Source: Halocatena salina | GTDB taxonomy: Archaea > Halobacteriota > Halobacteria > Halobacteriales > Haloarculaceae | DNA length: 64,000 nt | Direction: 5' to 3' | NCBI RefSeq assembly: GCF_023115355.1 | Contig: NZ_CP096019.1 | Coordinates: 992,001 to 1,056,000 of the forward strand | Shown: piece by piece, positions 54,585 through 63,868 of the stretch | How positions within the stretch are numbered: the first letter of the stretch is position 1 | Layout: every line of letters begins with the position of its first letter | Program-made: the position numbers and the translations under genes | Notes under the pieces: generated by a model | Databases searched by the model: none | Told to the model about the DNA's origin: nothing | What the model saw: only the letters and a program-made list of their open reading frames with translations

Positions 54585-55409
54585 CTACAGCCCGTGTGAT
54601 GGCGTATCGCCCGATTCGTCAGTAGCGTCGTCACCGTCGCTTTCGAGTTCGTCTAACACTGTGGGCCGTTCGTCCGAACCACGGCCGACAGCTCGAAGCC
54701 GGTCTCGATACTCCTCGGCACGGAACCGATCGGACAGGCGGGCGTTGGCCACCATAATGAACAACACCACACCGACCACGATGAAACCGAGACCGAACAC
54801 GGTGCCGATGAGCATGCTCTCGGAGACGCCGACGATCACGGCACCGATCGAGAAGACGCCCATCACCGCCATCGCCACACCGACGAACAGCATCATCCGG
54901 TGGCCGATCGATCCACCCCCTTCGGGCACCTCCGAGGGGTGGGGAAGCACTTCCCCTTGCTGTAATTCCGGCACCTCGTATTCGTCCATTGAGCACAGGG
55001 CAACCGACGGTTTGATATCCCGAAGGACGATCCCTTCCCCTTTTACGCTCCCATCTTCGAACACCACGGCATACCCCTCATCAGAGTATGCAATGAGCCG
55101 GTCGGGATCGGACAGCCGCTCGAGACGAGCGAACACGTCTCGGTCGATCACCCGCTGTTTCATATCCGCCTCGACACGGTCGAGCAACTCTGGGCCCGTG
55201 ATCCACGTGTCGGGATCGAATGCAGCGTCCCACTCCTCCGGAGTCATCTGCTCCATGTCTCGGGGACCGAAATCGTCGAAGTCGTATTTCTCCTCGACCT
55301 GCCTGCGTAACGCCTCTACGGACGGCTCCTCGGTGTCCGAACCGGCTGGGTCACCGTTGTCCGGCGAACCAGCGGGCGCATCATCGTTCCGGTTGGAGCC
55401 ACCACTCAT
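54585..55409 (-). CDS. first gene of the bc operon (DUF7319-like)
   Basis: The 274-residue protein has an acidic N-terminus, a central region with DFGPRDMEQMTPEEWDAAFDPDTW (partly shown) and AYSDEGYAVVFEDGSVKGEG. Two transmembrane helices (about 172-195, 200-222) and an acidic tail follow. It leads the leftward operon of halocyanin, Rieske and cytochrome b, so it is probably a complex-specific accessory protein. The ATG at 55409 follows MSGGSNRND; an extension to 55481 is not convincing. Confidence 0.8.
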   Translation of the reverse strand: MSGGSNRNDDAPAGSPDNGDPAGSDTEEPSVEALRRQVEEKYDFDDFGPRDMEQMTPEEWDAAFDPDTWITGPELLDRVEADMKQRVIDRDVFARLERLSDPDRLIAYSDEGYAVVFEDGSVKGEGIVLRDIKPSVALCSMDEYEVPELQQGEVLPHPSEVPEGGGSIGHRMMLFVGVAMAVMGVFSIGAVIVGVSESMLIGTVFGLGFIVVGVVLFIMVANARLSDRFRAEEYRDRLRAVGRGSDERPTVLDELESDGDDATDESGDTPSHGL

Positions 55410-55610
55410 TGTATTCCCTTCGGGTGGAAGACCCGTTAGCGTTGTGGTATGGACGTTACCCCGGGTATCGAACGCCGGCACAGGCGGCAGCTCGGATACG
55501 GCGCGCCCATAATAACAAATATTATTTAATATAATATTGTGTTAAATTCGTAAGTATTATTTGATATGATCGAACACATATGTTCGGAATGCGTATCTTT
55601 TACAAGCAGG
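55410..55610. other. promoter region of the bc operon and A+T-rich spacer
   Basis: About 200 bases. The stretch 55505-55565 is very rich in A+T with TATA-like runs on the minus strand and may drive the bc operon, though it is distant from the start at 55409. The right part leads to the insertion-element end. Confidence 0.35.
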
Positions 55611-55664
55611 GAATCCCGGCCTTCAGGCCGGGCGGGAATGCGACATGGTGCTGATCAACTGCCG

Positions 55665-55793
55665 TTAGTCGGCTGAACCGGATTCCCTTCGTTTGTTGTC
55701 GATACACTCTCTGACGAGACTTGAGAGATTGATGTGATTTTCTTGCAACCATTTGTCTTGCTCTTCTCGTATGGTGATTTGCTTTCGCTTCAT
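55665..55793 (-). CDS. small ribbon-helix-helix protein in the IS605 remnant
   Basis: A 42-residue frame reads MKRKQITIREEQDKW, then LQENHINLSSLVRECI and a short basic-acidic end RRESGSAD. A beta strand followed by two helices is the CopG/MetJ ribbon-helix-helix plan, usually a DNA-binding repressor. It is divergent from the truncated tnpB, with about 67 nt between the starts including a TATA-like run, so it could regulate that promoter. The gene is too short for default gene callers. Confidence 0.6.
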   Translation of the reverse strand: MKRKQITIREEQDKWLQENHINLSSLVRECIDNKRRESGSAD

Positions 55794-55860
55794 CAAGTAC
55801 TACTACAACATCGGAATGTATAGATGTGTGTGTTGTGTATTTATACACGTGTCCGGAACG

Positions 55861-56223
55861 GTGACGAAGACGTTGGAAGCCACACTCGCCACGCCCACAC
55901 AGGGTAAGGAGTGTCGGCTTCAGCGTCTGTTGGACACCTACCGCGAAGCGTTGGCTGACTCGTTCGACGCTCACGCAGACACGATGTCGGCAGTCAACGA
56001 CATCGTGACACCCGACGATCTGTCGTATCAAGCCAAAGACGCGCTCAAATCCTACGTACCGAAGCTCTTCGAGCCGTTCATCGAAAGTGGCAGTCGTGCC
56101 CGTCACCTTCGCAAGGAGATGTACACGACACTCAAGCGATTGCAGGAACGGGACGCCGCCACAGTCCACCGTGAGACGAGTCCGAAATCCGGACAGATGA
56201 CGCTCACGGCCTTCCAGGACTGA
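55861..56223 (+). pseudogene. truncated TnpB (IS605 OrfB) remnant
   Basis: From a GTG at 55861 (TKTLEATLATPTQGKECR), about 120 residues match the N-terminus of haloarchaeal TnpB in style. DTMSAVNDIVTPDDLSYQAKDALKSYV (shown in parts) is typical of its start. Full-length proteins have about 400 residues with a RuvC-like nuclease and zinc finger; here the catalytic part is missing. The last 30 residues (SPKSGQMTLTAFQD) may be the genuine C-terminal tail, implying an internal deletion. Confidence 0.72.
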
Positions 56224-56309
56224 CACCTCACCGGGATTGCACTGTCGATAGCAGGCCCGGAATCCCACTGTGTAGGAAGCCCCGCCGTTTACGGCGGGCG
56301 AGGATGTCA

Positions 56310-56950
56310 CCGTGCAAACGAACGTCAGCGAACGCGATCCGACGCGGTCGTTCGAAACGTACTACGACATCGAGCAGAGCTGGGATTACGGTTTCGTTCA
56401 GGTCTCCACTGACGGTGGCGAGACGGGGGAGAGCCTCTCAAACGGGAACACGGTGTCCACGACCGCGGACGGCGCTCATCCGAACGTGAAAGGGAACGTT
56501 CCCGGCTTCACCGGCCAGTCCGACGGTTGGACGAACCAAACGTTCGATCTCTCCGAGTATGCGGGCGAGGAGGTGCTCATCTCCTTCCGGTATGCGACCG
56601 ATTGGACCACGAACAACGATGGGTGGTACGTCCGGAACGTTTCGGTGGGCGACAAACACCACGACGGCACGACCACCGGCCCGTTCATGAGCCAGCGCGA
56701 AGCGACCGAGCGGCCCGTCGAATACCAGTTCACGTTCATCGGAATCAAACACAACGGGAACTACAAGGTGAAACAGCTTGACGCGCGTACCTTCACTGAA
56801 AGCGACGAACGGGATCTAAAGCAGTTCCTCCACAATGGGAACTTCGAACGAGTGACCGTCGCCAGCACGTGGGCCGCAAACATCGGTGAAAGCGGGCGCG
56901 TTCCGGTGGACGTCGATCTCACGTTTCAACACGAGAACCGGACACGCTGA
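56310..56950 (+). pseudogene. 3' fragment of an M6/immune-inhibitor-A-type metalloprotease
   Basis: The frame open from 56312 starts abruptly next to the IS605 right end and has no signal peptide. TRSFETYYDIEQSWDYGFVQVSTDGGE (partly shown), YAGEEVLISFRYATDW and NNDGWYVRNVSVG are typical of the C-terminal lectin-like domains of immune inhibitor A and related M6 proteases. The HExxH catalytic domain and N-terminus are missing, and no remnant of them lies left of the element. I treat it as a gene cut by the insertion or by a later deletion. Confidence 0.75.
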
Positions 56951-57017
56951 TCCGGACGGAGAGATCGACCGTCACTGACGGACGGCAGTAATCATTTTTC
57001 CTCGCCAACACGGCTGA

Positions 57018-57782
57018 TTACCCGATCACCGGAAGTCCGCCGGTCGCGTACTGATAAGCGAGCAGGAACTGGGTGGCGTTGTACAGCCCGTGAATGAGTG
57101 CCGGAACGAGGAGGTTTTCCGACAGTTCGTAGACAGCCCCGAGGACGAGGGCGAGAACGAACACCGTGAGCAGGGTTGCGAGCGTTTCCAGCGGTGAGCC
57201 GATCAGTCCGAACACGTGGATCGACGCGAAGACGGCACTGGCGATGAGGATCGCGCCAACGGGACCGAGGACGCGCCTGATCGATCCCTGAACGATCCCC
57301 CGATACAACAGTTCCTCTCCCGGTCCGACGACGAGGATCGACAGTGGGATCAACACCAACAGCAGTGTCGGATTCTGGATGCCTTGCTCGATGAACGAGC
57401 TTTCTGCGGGCTCGATGCCCAGCAACGAGGTGAACACGAAGCTGATTCCCTGCCAACCGAGCAACACTGCGACGATCCCGCCGAGAAGGTAGCCGATATC
57501 GGACAGTTTGGGACGATCGATTTCAAGGAGATCGAACTGCTCTGAGTAGTCGAGATACACGAGTCCGAACCCGAGGAATCCGGCACCCTGTACCGCGAGC
57601 GTGCTCAGCACCGCCATCCGTGCGGGATATCCCTCCATAGAGAATCCGACTAGAAGCAAGATCGACATCACCGAGACGGCGACGACGTTTCCGAGGGCGT
57701 ACGCCCCGATCGCGATCGCGATCGCGCTTGCGATCGTCTGCAGTCGCCCGGCCGTTTCAGATTTGATCGACGACTCAGCCAT
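57018..57782 (-). CDS. CPBP family intramembrane glutamic protease
   Basis: The 254-residue protein has about eight hydrophobic helices. It has the family motifs GEELLYRG (EExxxR), SAVFASIHVF (His) and LIHGLYNATQF (His), the three sites that form the Rce1-type active centre. Substrates in archaea are unknown; relatives process CAAX proteins or bacteriocins. I used the ATG at 57782; another lies two codons upstream. Confidence 0.9.
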   Translation of the reverse strand: MAESSIKSETAGRLQTIASAIAIAIGAYALGNVVAVSVMSILLLVGFSMEGYPARMAVLSTLAVQGAGFLGFGLVYLDYSEQFDLLEIDRPKLSDIGYLLGGIVAVLLGWQGISFVFTSLLGIEPAESSFIEQGIQNPTLLLVLIPLSILVVGPGEELLYRGIVQGSIRRVLGPVGAILIASAVFASIHVFGLIGSPLETLATLLTVFVLALVLGAVYELSENLLVPALIHGLYNATQFLLAYQYATGGLPVIG

Positions 57783-57899
57783 CGTCAACCCACCACCGAC
57801 AAGAACTCCGTTGATCCATTAGCGATCGTACGAACGGTCACCGAATAGATCTTGCGCGTTCGGAAAGCCGAGAGAGCGATACTCTGCTGTCACCGCTGA

Positions 57900-59207
57900 C
57901 TATTGGGAGCGATCGGGGGCGACCACCAGCCGTTCTTTCTCAGTGATCGCGTCAGTTTCGGGCGCGTCGATGTCTCCGAGTAGTCCACGGGCAGCTCGTT
58001 TCCCCCATTCGACGGCGGGTTGGGTGAACGTCTCGACGTCAAGCAGTTCGCCGGCGAGAATACACGCGGCCTCCATACCGTACAGCAGTTCGCCGAGGCT
58101 CGCGGCGTCGAGTCGGTCGATCTCGACGCGGACGTTGGGCTGGCTGGCCGCCGCGAGACTCGCTTCGGTCGCCTCGAACTCCGCGTCGATGAGCTCGCCC
58201 ACGCCGGTGTCTCCGAGATACGCGAGTTCCTCGATTTCGGTGTCCGGAATCGTAAGCTGGGACCGGTCACGCGGACGGACGAGCGTGATGAGCTTGTCGT
58301 GTCTGCCGGCGCGATACAGTTGGAGCTGTGAATGTTGATCGGTCGCACCGAGTGCCCGCACAGGGGTTTGGCCCATACCGTCCTTGCCGAGGCTTTCGGC
58401 CCAGAGCTGAGCGAACCATTCAGCAAAGTATTCGAGCCGCTCGGCGTAGGGAACGAACGCGTTCACGTGAGCTCCACGGCGTTCAAGCGCCACCGCCACG
58501 GCACCGTACGCGTAGGCCGGACAGTCGAAGATGCTCGGTGCTAACGCCGTCCGTCCGGCGTGTCCGCCTGCGAGCACTGCCTCGATGTCACAGCCGAGGA
58601 TCGCGGCGGGGATGAGACCAACAGGTGAAAGCACCGAAAACCGCCCTGGGACCCCCTCCGGAACCGACAGCGTTGGCAAGGCGTGTTCGTCCGCGAGCGC
58701 GTGAAGCGGTCCCGACTCGCCGGTCGTGACGATCGTCCGGTCAGTCCAGTCGACGCCAGCGTCGGCCATTGCCTCCCGGACGACCAGAAAGTTTCCGAGT
58801 GTCTCTGCGGTGGTGCCGGAACGCGAAACGACGTGGACCGCCGTCTCCGAGAGGGGAAGCGACTCCACTGTCGTCTGCAACGACTGCGGATCGACGTTGT
58901 CGAGGACGGGTGCGCGTTCACCCACGCCGAGCGCGTCGGCGACGGTGGCGGCTCCCAACGCGCTGCCCCCGATCCCGACCGTAAGCACGTACTCGCTGTC
59001 CGCGAGCGGGGCGACGGCGTCGTGAATGGCGTCGGGATCGGTCGTTTCGGGCAGCGAGAGCGCAGCGTATCCGAACTCTTCGTCGGCGATCCCGCGCTCG
59101 ATCCGGTCGTGGGCGGCAGCAACCCGGTCGTCGAGTCGTCGTAGTGAGTCTTCGGACACTCCCGGTTGTGCGACCGCGTCGAGGGCGTTCCCGATATCGA
59201 TGTTCAT
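57900..59207 (-). CDS. pgi: glucose-6-phosphate isomerase
   Basis: The 435-residue protein interconverts glucose-6- and fructose-6-phosphate. It has VLTVGIGGSALGAATVADALG near 75 (sugar-phosphate site), VVSRSGTTAETLGNFLVVR near 133 (phosphate loop), LGATDQHSQLQLYRAGRHD and the ending segment DAITEKERLVV. It is the conventional PGI superfamily form, not the cupin type of some archaea. The ATG at 59207 (MNIDIGNALD) is the family-like start. Confidence 0.95.
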   Translation of the reverse strand: MNIDIGNALDAVAQPGVSEDSLRRLDDRVAAAHDRIERGIADEEFGYAALSLPETTDPDAIHDAVAPLADSEYVLTVGIGGSALGAATVADALGVGERAPVLDNVDPQSLQTTVESLPLSETAVHVVSRSGTTAETLGNFLVVREAMADAGVDWTDRTIVTTGESGPLHALADEHALPTLSVPEGVPGRFSVLSPVGLIPAAILGCDIEAVLAGGHAGRTALAPSIFDCPAYAYGAVAVALERRGAHVNAFVPYAERLEYFAEWFAQLWAESLGKDGMGQTPVRALGATDQHSQLQLYRAGRHDKLITLVRPRDRSQLTIPDTEIEELAYLGDTGVGELIDAEFEATEASLAAASQPNVRVEIDRLDAASLGELLYGMEAACILAGELLDVETFTQPAVEWGKRAARGLLGDIDAPETDAITEKERLVVAPDRSQ

Positions 59208-59299
59208 AGTCGGTTTCAGGGATCGTGTACTATAAGTCGGGCGACACACGCCGAACCGACACCGCATCACTTAATCGGAACGGTTGCCTCTCCCCAACG

Positions 59300-59836
59300 A
59301 TGGATGCGAGCACGACCGAGACCAGCTATTCGGGTGCGATCACGGCGGTTCCTTACGCCTTCCGAGCGAGTGACTCCCGGCTGTGCAAACTGTACGTACT
59401 CGTCGGCGGACTACTCACGCTCGGTGGGACGATCCTGTTCGGACTCGGGACTCTCGCGCTGTTGAGTTCGATCGCGGGCGCACCAGCTGGCGTGTTCACC
59501 TTCCAACCCGCGCTGTATCTGCTTGTCTGGCTGTTCGTCATCGCTCCGATCATCGCTCCCATCCTGCTCGTTGCACGACAGCACCGACTTCACGACGGGA
59601 CGGTCGAGTACGACCGCTGGATCGCGCTGTCGGGCTTTCTCGTTCTCCTTGCGCTGTATGGGGGTGCGCTCATCGCAGCGCCAGCAGGCCAACGCGGTTC
59701 GGTTCCCTCTGGTGTTTTCGGGCCAATCGTCCAATTTCTGTACGGACTACCTCCGGAATCGGGCCTGATCCCGCCGCTGGTGGCCGTCCTCGTGATGGGG
59801 GCGGTGCATCGATTGCAGGGTCACCCGAGTAATTGA
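59300..59836 (+). CDS. conserved haloarchaeal membrane protein
   Basis: The 178-residue protein has four transmembrane helices (about 30-55, 65-88, 105-125, 150-168) and a short N-terminus with YSGAITAVPYAFRASDSRLCKLY. I recognise it as a haloarchaeal family of unknown function but not by number. The ATG at 59300 is preferred over an open extension to 59225, which overlaps the pgi promoter region. Confidence 0.7.
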   Translation: MDASTTETSYSGAITAVPYAFRASDSRLCKLYVLVGGLLTLGGTILFGLGTLALLSSIAGAPAGVFTFQPALYLLVWLFVIAPIIAPILLVARQHRLHDGTVEYDRWIALSGFLVLLALYGGALIAAPAGQRGSVPSGVFGPIVQFLYGLPPESGLIPPLVAVLVMGAVHRLQGHPSN

Positions 59837-59938
59837 TTTCACCAAACGGACGATCTCGGTGTTACCACGAAGGGAGGTGTCGGATAGGCAACAGCCAGTA
59901 ATGCCAATGGGTGATGTGCGAAAACTAATCTATCGACA

Positions 59939-60631
59939 CTAGTTGTAAGTTATATCGACGTTAACATCCCCCTCAAGATAGAACTCAGATGGGCCAGCCG
60001 TTGAATCCACAGTGTATCTATCCTCATATTGGAAGCTTGCGACCTCCCCAGTAACGAGTTGCCACCCGTTCCGGGAAGTTACACCTTCCACGTCCCAATA
60101 GCATTGCAGTTTGGCACCACCGGAATGCTGGACGGGGTAGCAGCCTTTGAACTCGTCCCCCTCAATGTTGTGCTCAATGATATTTGTGTCGGAATTCCAG
60201 AATCCGATGCTATACTGTCCGTTTCCGCTTATTGTTATCTCGATGGAGTCATGATATTCACCTATCGAATCTCCACAATTATTCGAAGTCTCTATGACAA
60301 GCCCCCCGCCACGGTTATGAACGTAGTGAAATTCAGCACGACCAGAAAGGGCCCAGTCGTCATCATATCCACTGTTTACTTTTCCACCGAACGTACTCGT
60401 GTAAGTTGCACTATCGTCTAAATGGTCATTTCCTTCAGTCGTGGTGCTGTGATTCACATCACCGTCCACTTTCGCCTCGTACTCTGCCGTTCCCTTTTTA
60501 CCGGCCATAGTCACCCATCCACAATGAGACGCTGCTTTTGCGGAACCTGGGAGGAGGCTAACCCCTGTTACACCTACCGCTGCTGTACCGATCGTTCCAA
60601 GCAAACTTCGTCTATTGATTTTCTCTTCCAT
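59939..60631 (-). CDS. Tat-secreted protein of unknown function, A+T-rich
   Basis: The 230-residue protein has a Tat signal (INRRSLLGTIGTAAVGVTGVS) and a mature part rich in Gly, Ser, Asn and Tyr. Four Cys residues lie in SHCGWV, NNCGDS, KGCYPV and LQCYWD, which suggest two disulfides. The predicted strands and lack of hydrophobic tail fit a small secreted beta domain. Its base composition and codons (many A/T third positions) differ from the neighbours, which suggests transfer. No family recognised. Confidence 0.7.
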   Translation of the reverse strand: MEEKINRRSLLGTIGTAAVGVTGVSLLPGSAKAASHCGWVTMAGKKGTAEYEAKVDGDVNHSTTTEGNDHLDDSATYTSTFGGKVNSGYDDDWALSGRAEFHYVHNRGGGLVIETSNNCGDSIGEYHDSIEITISGNGQYSIGFWNSDTNIIEHNIEGDEFKGCYPVQHSGGAKLQCYWDVEGVTSRNGWQLVTGEVASFQYEDRYTVDSTAGPSEFYLEGDVNVDITYN

Positions 60632-60830
60632 CGTCGCTATCAGAGAACATGTATGGGAACCATAAAAGTTATCATTTTATTTTGTATCTATAATATATTC
60701 TTATGATATATCAGCTATATCTATTAGATAAGTATAATTTACATGCCGATTGATTAGATAACTACACCACCGTCTAGATCGATGAATTCCTTGGTGACCG
60801 TTTGTAAGGCCTATCGTAGGTACGAGACCC

Positions 60831-61304
60831 ATGACGACCGAAACTGAAAGCACGTTTCTCATCACGCACGCCGAAGCAGACACCGCAGTGCTCACAGACG
60901 TTCATAGCGGGCAGGTACACACTTTATCGGACAATCCGGGTGTCGAGGAAAACGACGTAGTCGAAGGAACGGTCGCTCCTGAGCCACCTATGAACGTCAC
61001 ATGGCAAATTATTGATATCGAAGAGCGCCGAACGATTCCGATCGAGCGAGGCGAGGAACCGCCGACGGCCCAAGAACGGGAGCTCGCAGCCGACCAGCCA
61101 GTCGGAGAGATCACCCGCCGAGAACGAGCTGGAACCGGGGAGATACACGTTCTCACCGTCGAGCCGGACGACACCGAGGGCGTCGTAGCGGACGTAATAA
61201 ACGACGACGCGACGCGTACACGCGCTGCGCGACTGGGTGTCGACCGCGTCGAACTGCGATCCGATCCGGATGCTGGCGTCGTGAGTGTGAGATATTTACC
61301 ATAA
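60831..61304 (+). CDS. conserved haloarchaeal protein (DUF5812-like)
   Basis: The 157-residue acidic protein begins TETESTFLITHAEADTAVLTDVHSGQVHTL (in parts), with a TRAM/OB-like pattern in VVEGTVAPEPPMNVTWQIIDIEERR. It ends GVDRVELRSDPDAGVVSVRYLP. I recall this as DUF5812, usually beside secF-secD or rnhB in haloarchaea. Function is unknown. The gap 60632-60830 upstream is an A+T-rich spacer without a gene. Confidence 0.78.
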   Translation: MTTETESTFLITHAEADTAVLTDVHSGQVHTLSDNPGVEENDVVEGTVAPEPPMNVTWQIIDIEERRTIPIERGEEPPTAQERELAADQPVGEITRRERAGTGEIHVLTVEPDDTEGVVADVINDDATRTRAARLGVDRVELRSDPDAGVVSVRYLP

Positions 61305-61333
61305 GAGACGGAAAGCACGGCTCATCAGGATTG

Positions 61334-61340
61334 TATAAAA
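61334..61340 (+). promoter_or_regulatory. TATA box of the secF-secD operon
   Basis: TATAAAA lies 34-40 nt before the secF ATG at 61374, consistent with a short leader. A purine-rich BRE is not clear. Confidence 0.5.
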
Positions 61341-61373
61341 AAGCTTATCCGATCTGGTCTCACACGGCCTGTC

Positions 61374-62252
61374 ATGACCGACTTCGAGGTACCGGATGTG
61401 GAGTACAGCCGGTACACGAACCGTCAGCTCGCTGCGATCCCGCTCGCGGTGCTGGCGGTCGCTCTTCTCATTATTGCGGGATGGTACGTCGCTACTGGCG
61501 TGCCCGTGACGCCGGGGATCGATTTTACCGGTGGGACGGAGCTACAAATCTCGACGTCCGACTCTCCCGACCAGATCGAACAGACGTTCGAATCTCAGCT
61601 TCCCTACGAAGTGGATTCGGTCGCCGAAAGCGGCGATTCCTACATCGTGACTATTCAAGCGACCGAACAAGGCGAGGTTAACGAGATCATGAACACCGCA
61701 GAGCAGGAAGGGTATACGGTCCAATCAGCCCAAACGCGATCGGCGGCATTCAGCTCAGACGCCCAAGGACAAGCACTGATCGGGGTAGCCGTCGCGTTCG
61801 TTGGTATGAGCGTGCTCGCGTTCGTGTTGTTCCGGACGTTCGTCCCGTCGATCGCGATTGTCATCAGCGCCTTTTCGGACATCATGATTCCGGTCGCGCT
61901 GATGAACATCTTCGGTATACCGCTCTCGCTGGGGACTGTCGCGGCGCTGTTGATGCTCATCGGTTACAGCGTCGACTCGGACATCCTGCTCAACAACAGC
62001 GTTCTCCGGCGACGCGGGGACTTCTATGAATCCACGTACCGCGCGCGTCGAACCGGCGTGACGATGACGCTCACCTCGATCGTAGCGATGATCGTGATGA
62101 CTGTCTTTTCCTCACCACTCGTGTTCGGTATTCCCCTGTTGCCCGACATCGGGATCGTGCTCGTGTTCGGACTCACAGCCGATCTGATGAACACGTATCT
62201 GCTCAACGTGAGCCTGCTTCGGTATTACAAATACGAGGGGGTCGCGGGATGA
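61374..62252 (+). CDS. secF: protein-export membrane protein SecF
   Basis: SecF with SecD uses the proton-motive force to assist Sec translocation. The 292-residue protein has six transmembrane helices, the RND-type motif TPGIDFTGGTELQIS after helix 1, and GYSVDSDILLNN in helix 4, with conserved Asp residues. In archaea SecA is lacking, so SecDF may act from the outside. The stop overlaps the secD ATG by four bases. Confidence 0.95.
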   Translation: MTDFEVPDVEYSRYTNRQLAAIPLAVLAVALLIIAGWYVATGVPVTPGIDFTGGTELQISTSDSPDQIEQTFESQLPYEVDSVAESGDSYIVTIQATEQGEVNEIMNTAEQEGYTVQSAQTRSAAFSSDAQGQALIGVAVAFVGMSVLAFVLFRTFVPSIAIVISAFSDIMIPVALMNIFGIPLSLGTVAALLMLIGYSVDSDILLNNSVLRRRGDFYESTYRARRTGVTMTLTSIVAMIVMTVFSSPLVFGIPLLPDIGIVLVFGLTADLMNTYLLNVSLLRYYKYEGVAG

Positions 62253-63868
62253 GCCGGAATTTCAGCCTCCGGGAAAACTGGCGTATCGTGTTACTCGTCG
62301 TGATCGTCCTGTTGAGTGCTGTCTCGATTTTCGCCCCCGTCGGTGACGGCGGAGGTGCCCAGAACGATACGGTGGGCAACGCCTCGGATTCGGCCACTGA
62401 GGGCCCGACGAACCTCCAGTTCGGACTGGAGCTATCGGGGGGAACGCGGATCCGAGCGCCGATGGTCGGGATGACCGCAGAAGACGTCGGATTCAACGGA
62501 TCAGATCCGCAGGCACAGACCGAACTCGAGCGAGCACTCACGAACGAGCTATCACTGTCGTCACAGGACGTACGAGTGCGACCGACATCGCAGGACGGCG
62601 GAACTGTCGAACTGTTCAACGAGAACGTGACCCAAGAGGAGTTCGCTCGGGCGCTCCAGAACCAAGGGAAAGATGTTCAAACCGACGACATCCGAGACGG
62701 CGTCACCGACAAAACGCTCGAAACCGCTGAGGGTGTCCTCGATCGGAAGGTCACGGGGGCCGGACTGTCTGGTGGTGAGGTGTCGATCTCACGATCCACG
62801 ACTGGTGATGAGGCGTTCATCGTGGTCGAAGTGCCGAACAAACAGCCAGAAGAGGTCATCGATCTCATCGACGATCGCGGGACAGTGCTCGTCGTCGCGC
62901 ACTTCCCTGTAGAAGAAAACGGAACGAAAACGTACCGGAACGTCCAGCTGTTCACGCAGGAAGGAATCAAGGACGTCAATCCAGCAAACCAACCAGAGGG
63001 TGGACGACCGGGAGTTCCTATTATTCTTGAACAGAATGCTGCAAAGAATTTCTCCGATGCGATGCGAAAGTTCGGCTTCTTGAGTGAGCCGCCATGCACC
63101 TACTACACTAACAAGAACGATTCGGGCCACTGCCTGTACACCGTTTCGAACGGGAAGGTCATCAACGGAACGATCACAGAAGGAGAAATCGTGTCCGCAG
63201 CGAGCATGGGTGACCTGTCAACTAAGATGAAACGTGGTAATTTCGTAGACGATCCGAGATTTCGGATCACCAGCGCCAACCTCTCTGAGGCCCAAAACCT
63301 TGCGTTAGATATGCGAGCCGGTGCCTTGCCGACGACGCTCGACATCGACGGGGGGACCTCCACGTACGTCCAGCCGAGCTTAGCAGAGAAATTCAAGCTG
63401 CTCTCGCTCGTCACCGGACTGCTCACCATGCTCGCTGTCGCCGGCACGGTGGCCTACCGGTACCGAGAGCCACGGATCGCGGTCCCGATGGTGGTGACAG
63501 CGGCTGCTGAGGTGTTCATCTTGCTCGGCTTCTCGGCCGCCATCGGTCTCGCCATCGATCTCTCACACATCGCTGGCTTCATCGCGGTGATCGGGACTGG
63601 AGTGGACGATCTCGTCATCATCGCTGATGAGATACTCCAGCAGGGAGACGTATCGACGAACCGCGTGTTCCGATCGCGGTTCCGGAAGGCGTTTTGGGTT
63701 ATCGGCGCGGCCGCAGCCACCACTATCGTCGCCATGTTACCCCTCGCCGCGCTGTCGCTCGGTGATCTCCAAGGCTTTGCGCTGATCACGATCGTCGGCG
63801 TGCTCGTCGGCGTGCTCATCACACGACCGGCGTACGGCGACGTGATCCGGAATCTGGTGTTGGATTGA
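62249..63868 (+). CDS. secD: protein-export membrane protein SecD
   Basis: The 539-residue partner of SecF has a first helix, then FGLELSGGTRIRAPMVG (SecD loop), a large external domain (about 60-390) and C-terminal helices. Motifs there include GTGVDDLVIIADEI, the site that carries the conserved Asp pair. Cys residues in the external domain (EPPCTYYTNKNDSGHC) could form a disulfide. The gene is coupled to secF as usual in haloarchaea. Confidence 0.95.
   Translation: MSRNFSLRENWRIVLLVVIVLLSAVSIFAPVGDGGGAQNDTVGNASDSATEGPTNLQFGLELSGGTRIRAPMVGMTAEDVGFNGSDPQAQTELERALTNELSLSSQDVRVRPTSQDGGTVELFNENVTQEEFARALQNQGKDVQTDDIRDGVTDKTLETAEGVLDRKVTGAGLSGGEVSISRSTTGDEAFIVVEVPNKQPEEVIDLIDDRGTVLVVAHFPVEENGTKTYRNVQLFTQEGIKDVNPANQPEGGRPGVPIILEQNAAKNFSDAMRKFGFLSEPPCTYYTNKNDSGHCLYTVSNGKVINGTITEGEIVSAASMGDLSTKMKRGNFVDDPRFRITSANLSEAQNLALDMRAGALPTTLDIDGGTSTYVQPSLAEKFKLLSLVTGLLTMLAVAGTVAYRYREPRIAVPMVVTAAAEVFILLGFSAAIGLAIDLSHIAGFIAVIGTGVDDLVIIADEILQQGDVSTNRVFRSRFRKAFWVIGAAAATTIVAMLPLAALSLGDLQGFALITIVGVLVGVLITRPAYGDVIRNLVLD

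Larger units (their letters stand above)
55615..56298. mobile_element. IS200/IS605 (IS1341-type) element remnant
   Basis: The left end is marked by hairpin CCCGGCC/GGCCGGG with loop TTCA at 55615-55632, and the right by CCCGCCG/CGGCGGG with loop TTTA at 56281-56298. Both resemble the subterminal hairpins of haloarchaeal IS1341-type elements, whose ends carry no inverted repeats. Between them are a truncated tnpB and a divergent RHH gene. No tnpA is present. The element abuts the metalloprotease remnant at about 56310. Exact ends are uncertain. Confidence 0.75.
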
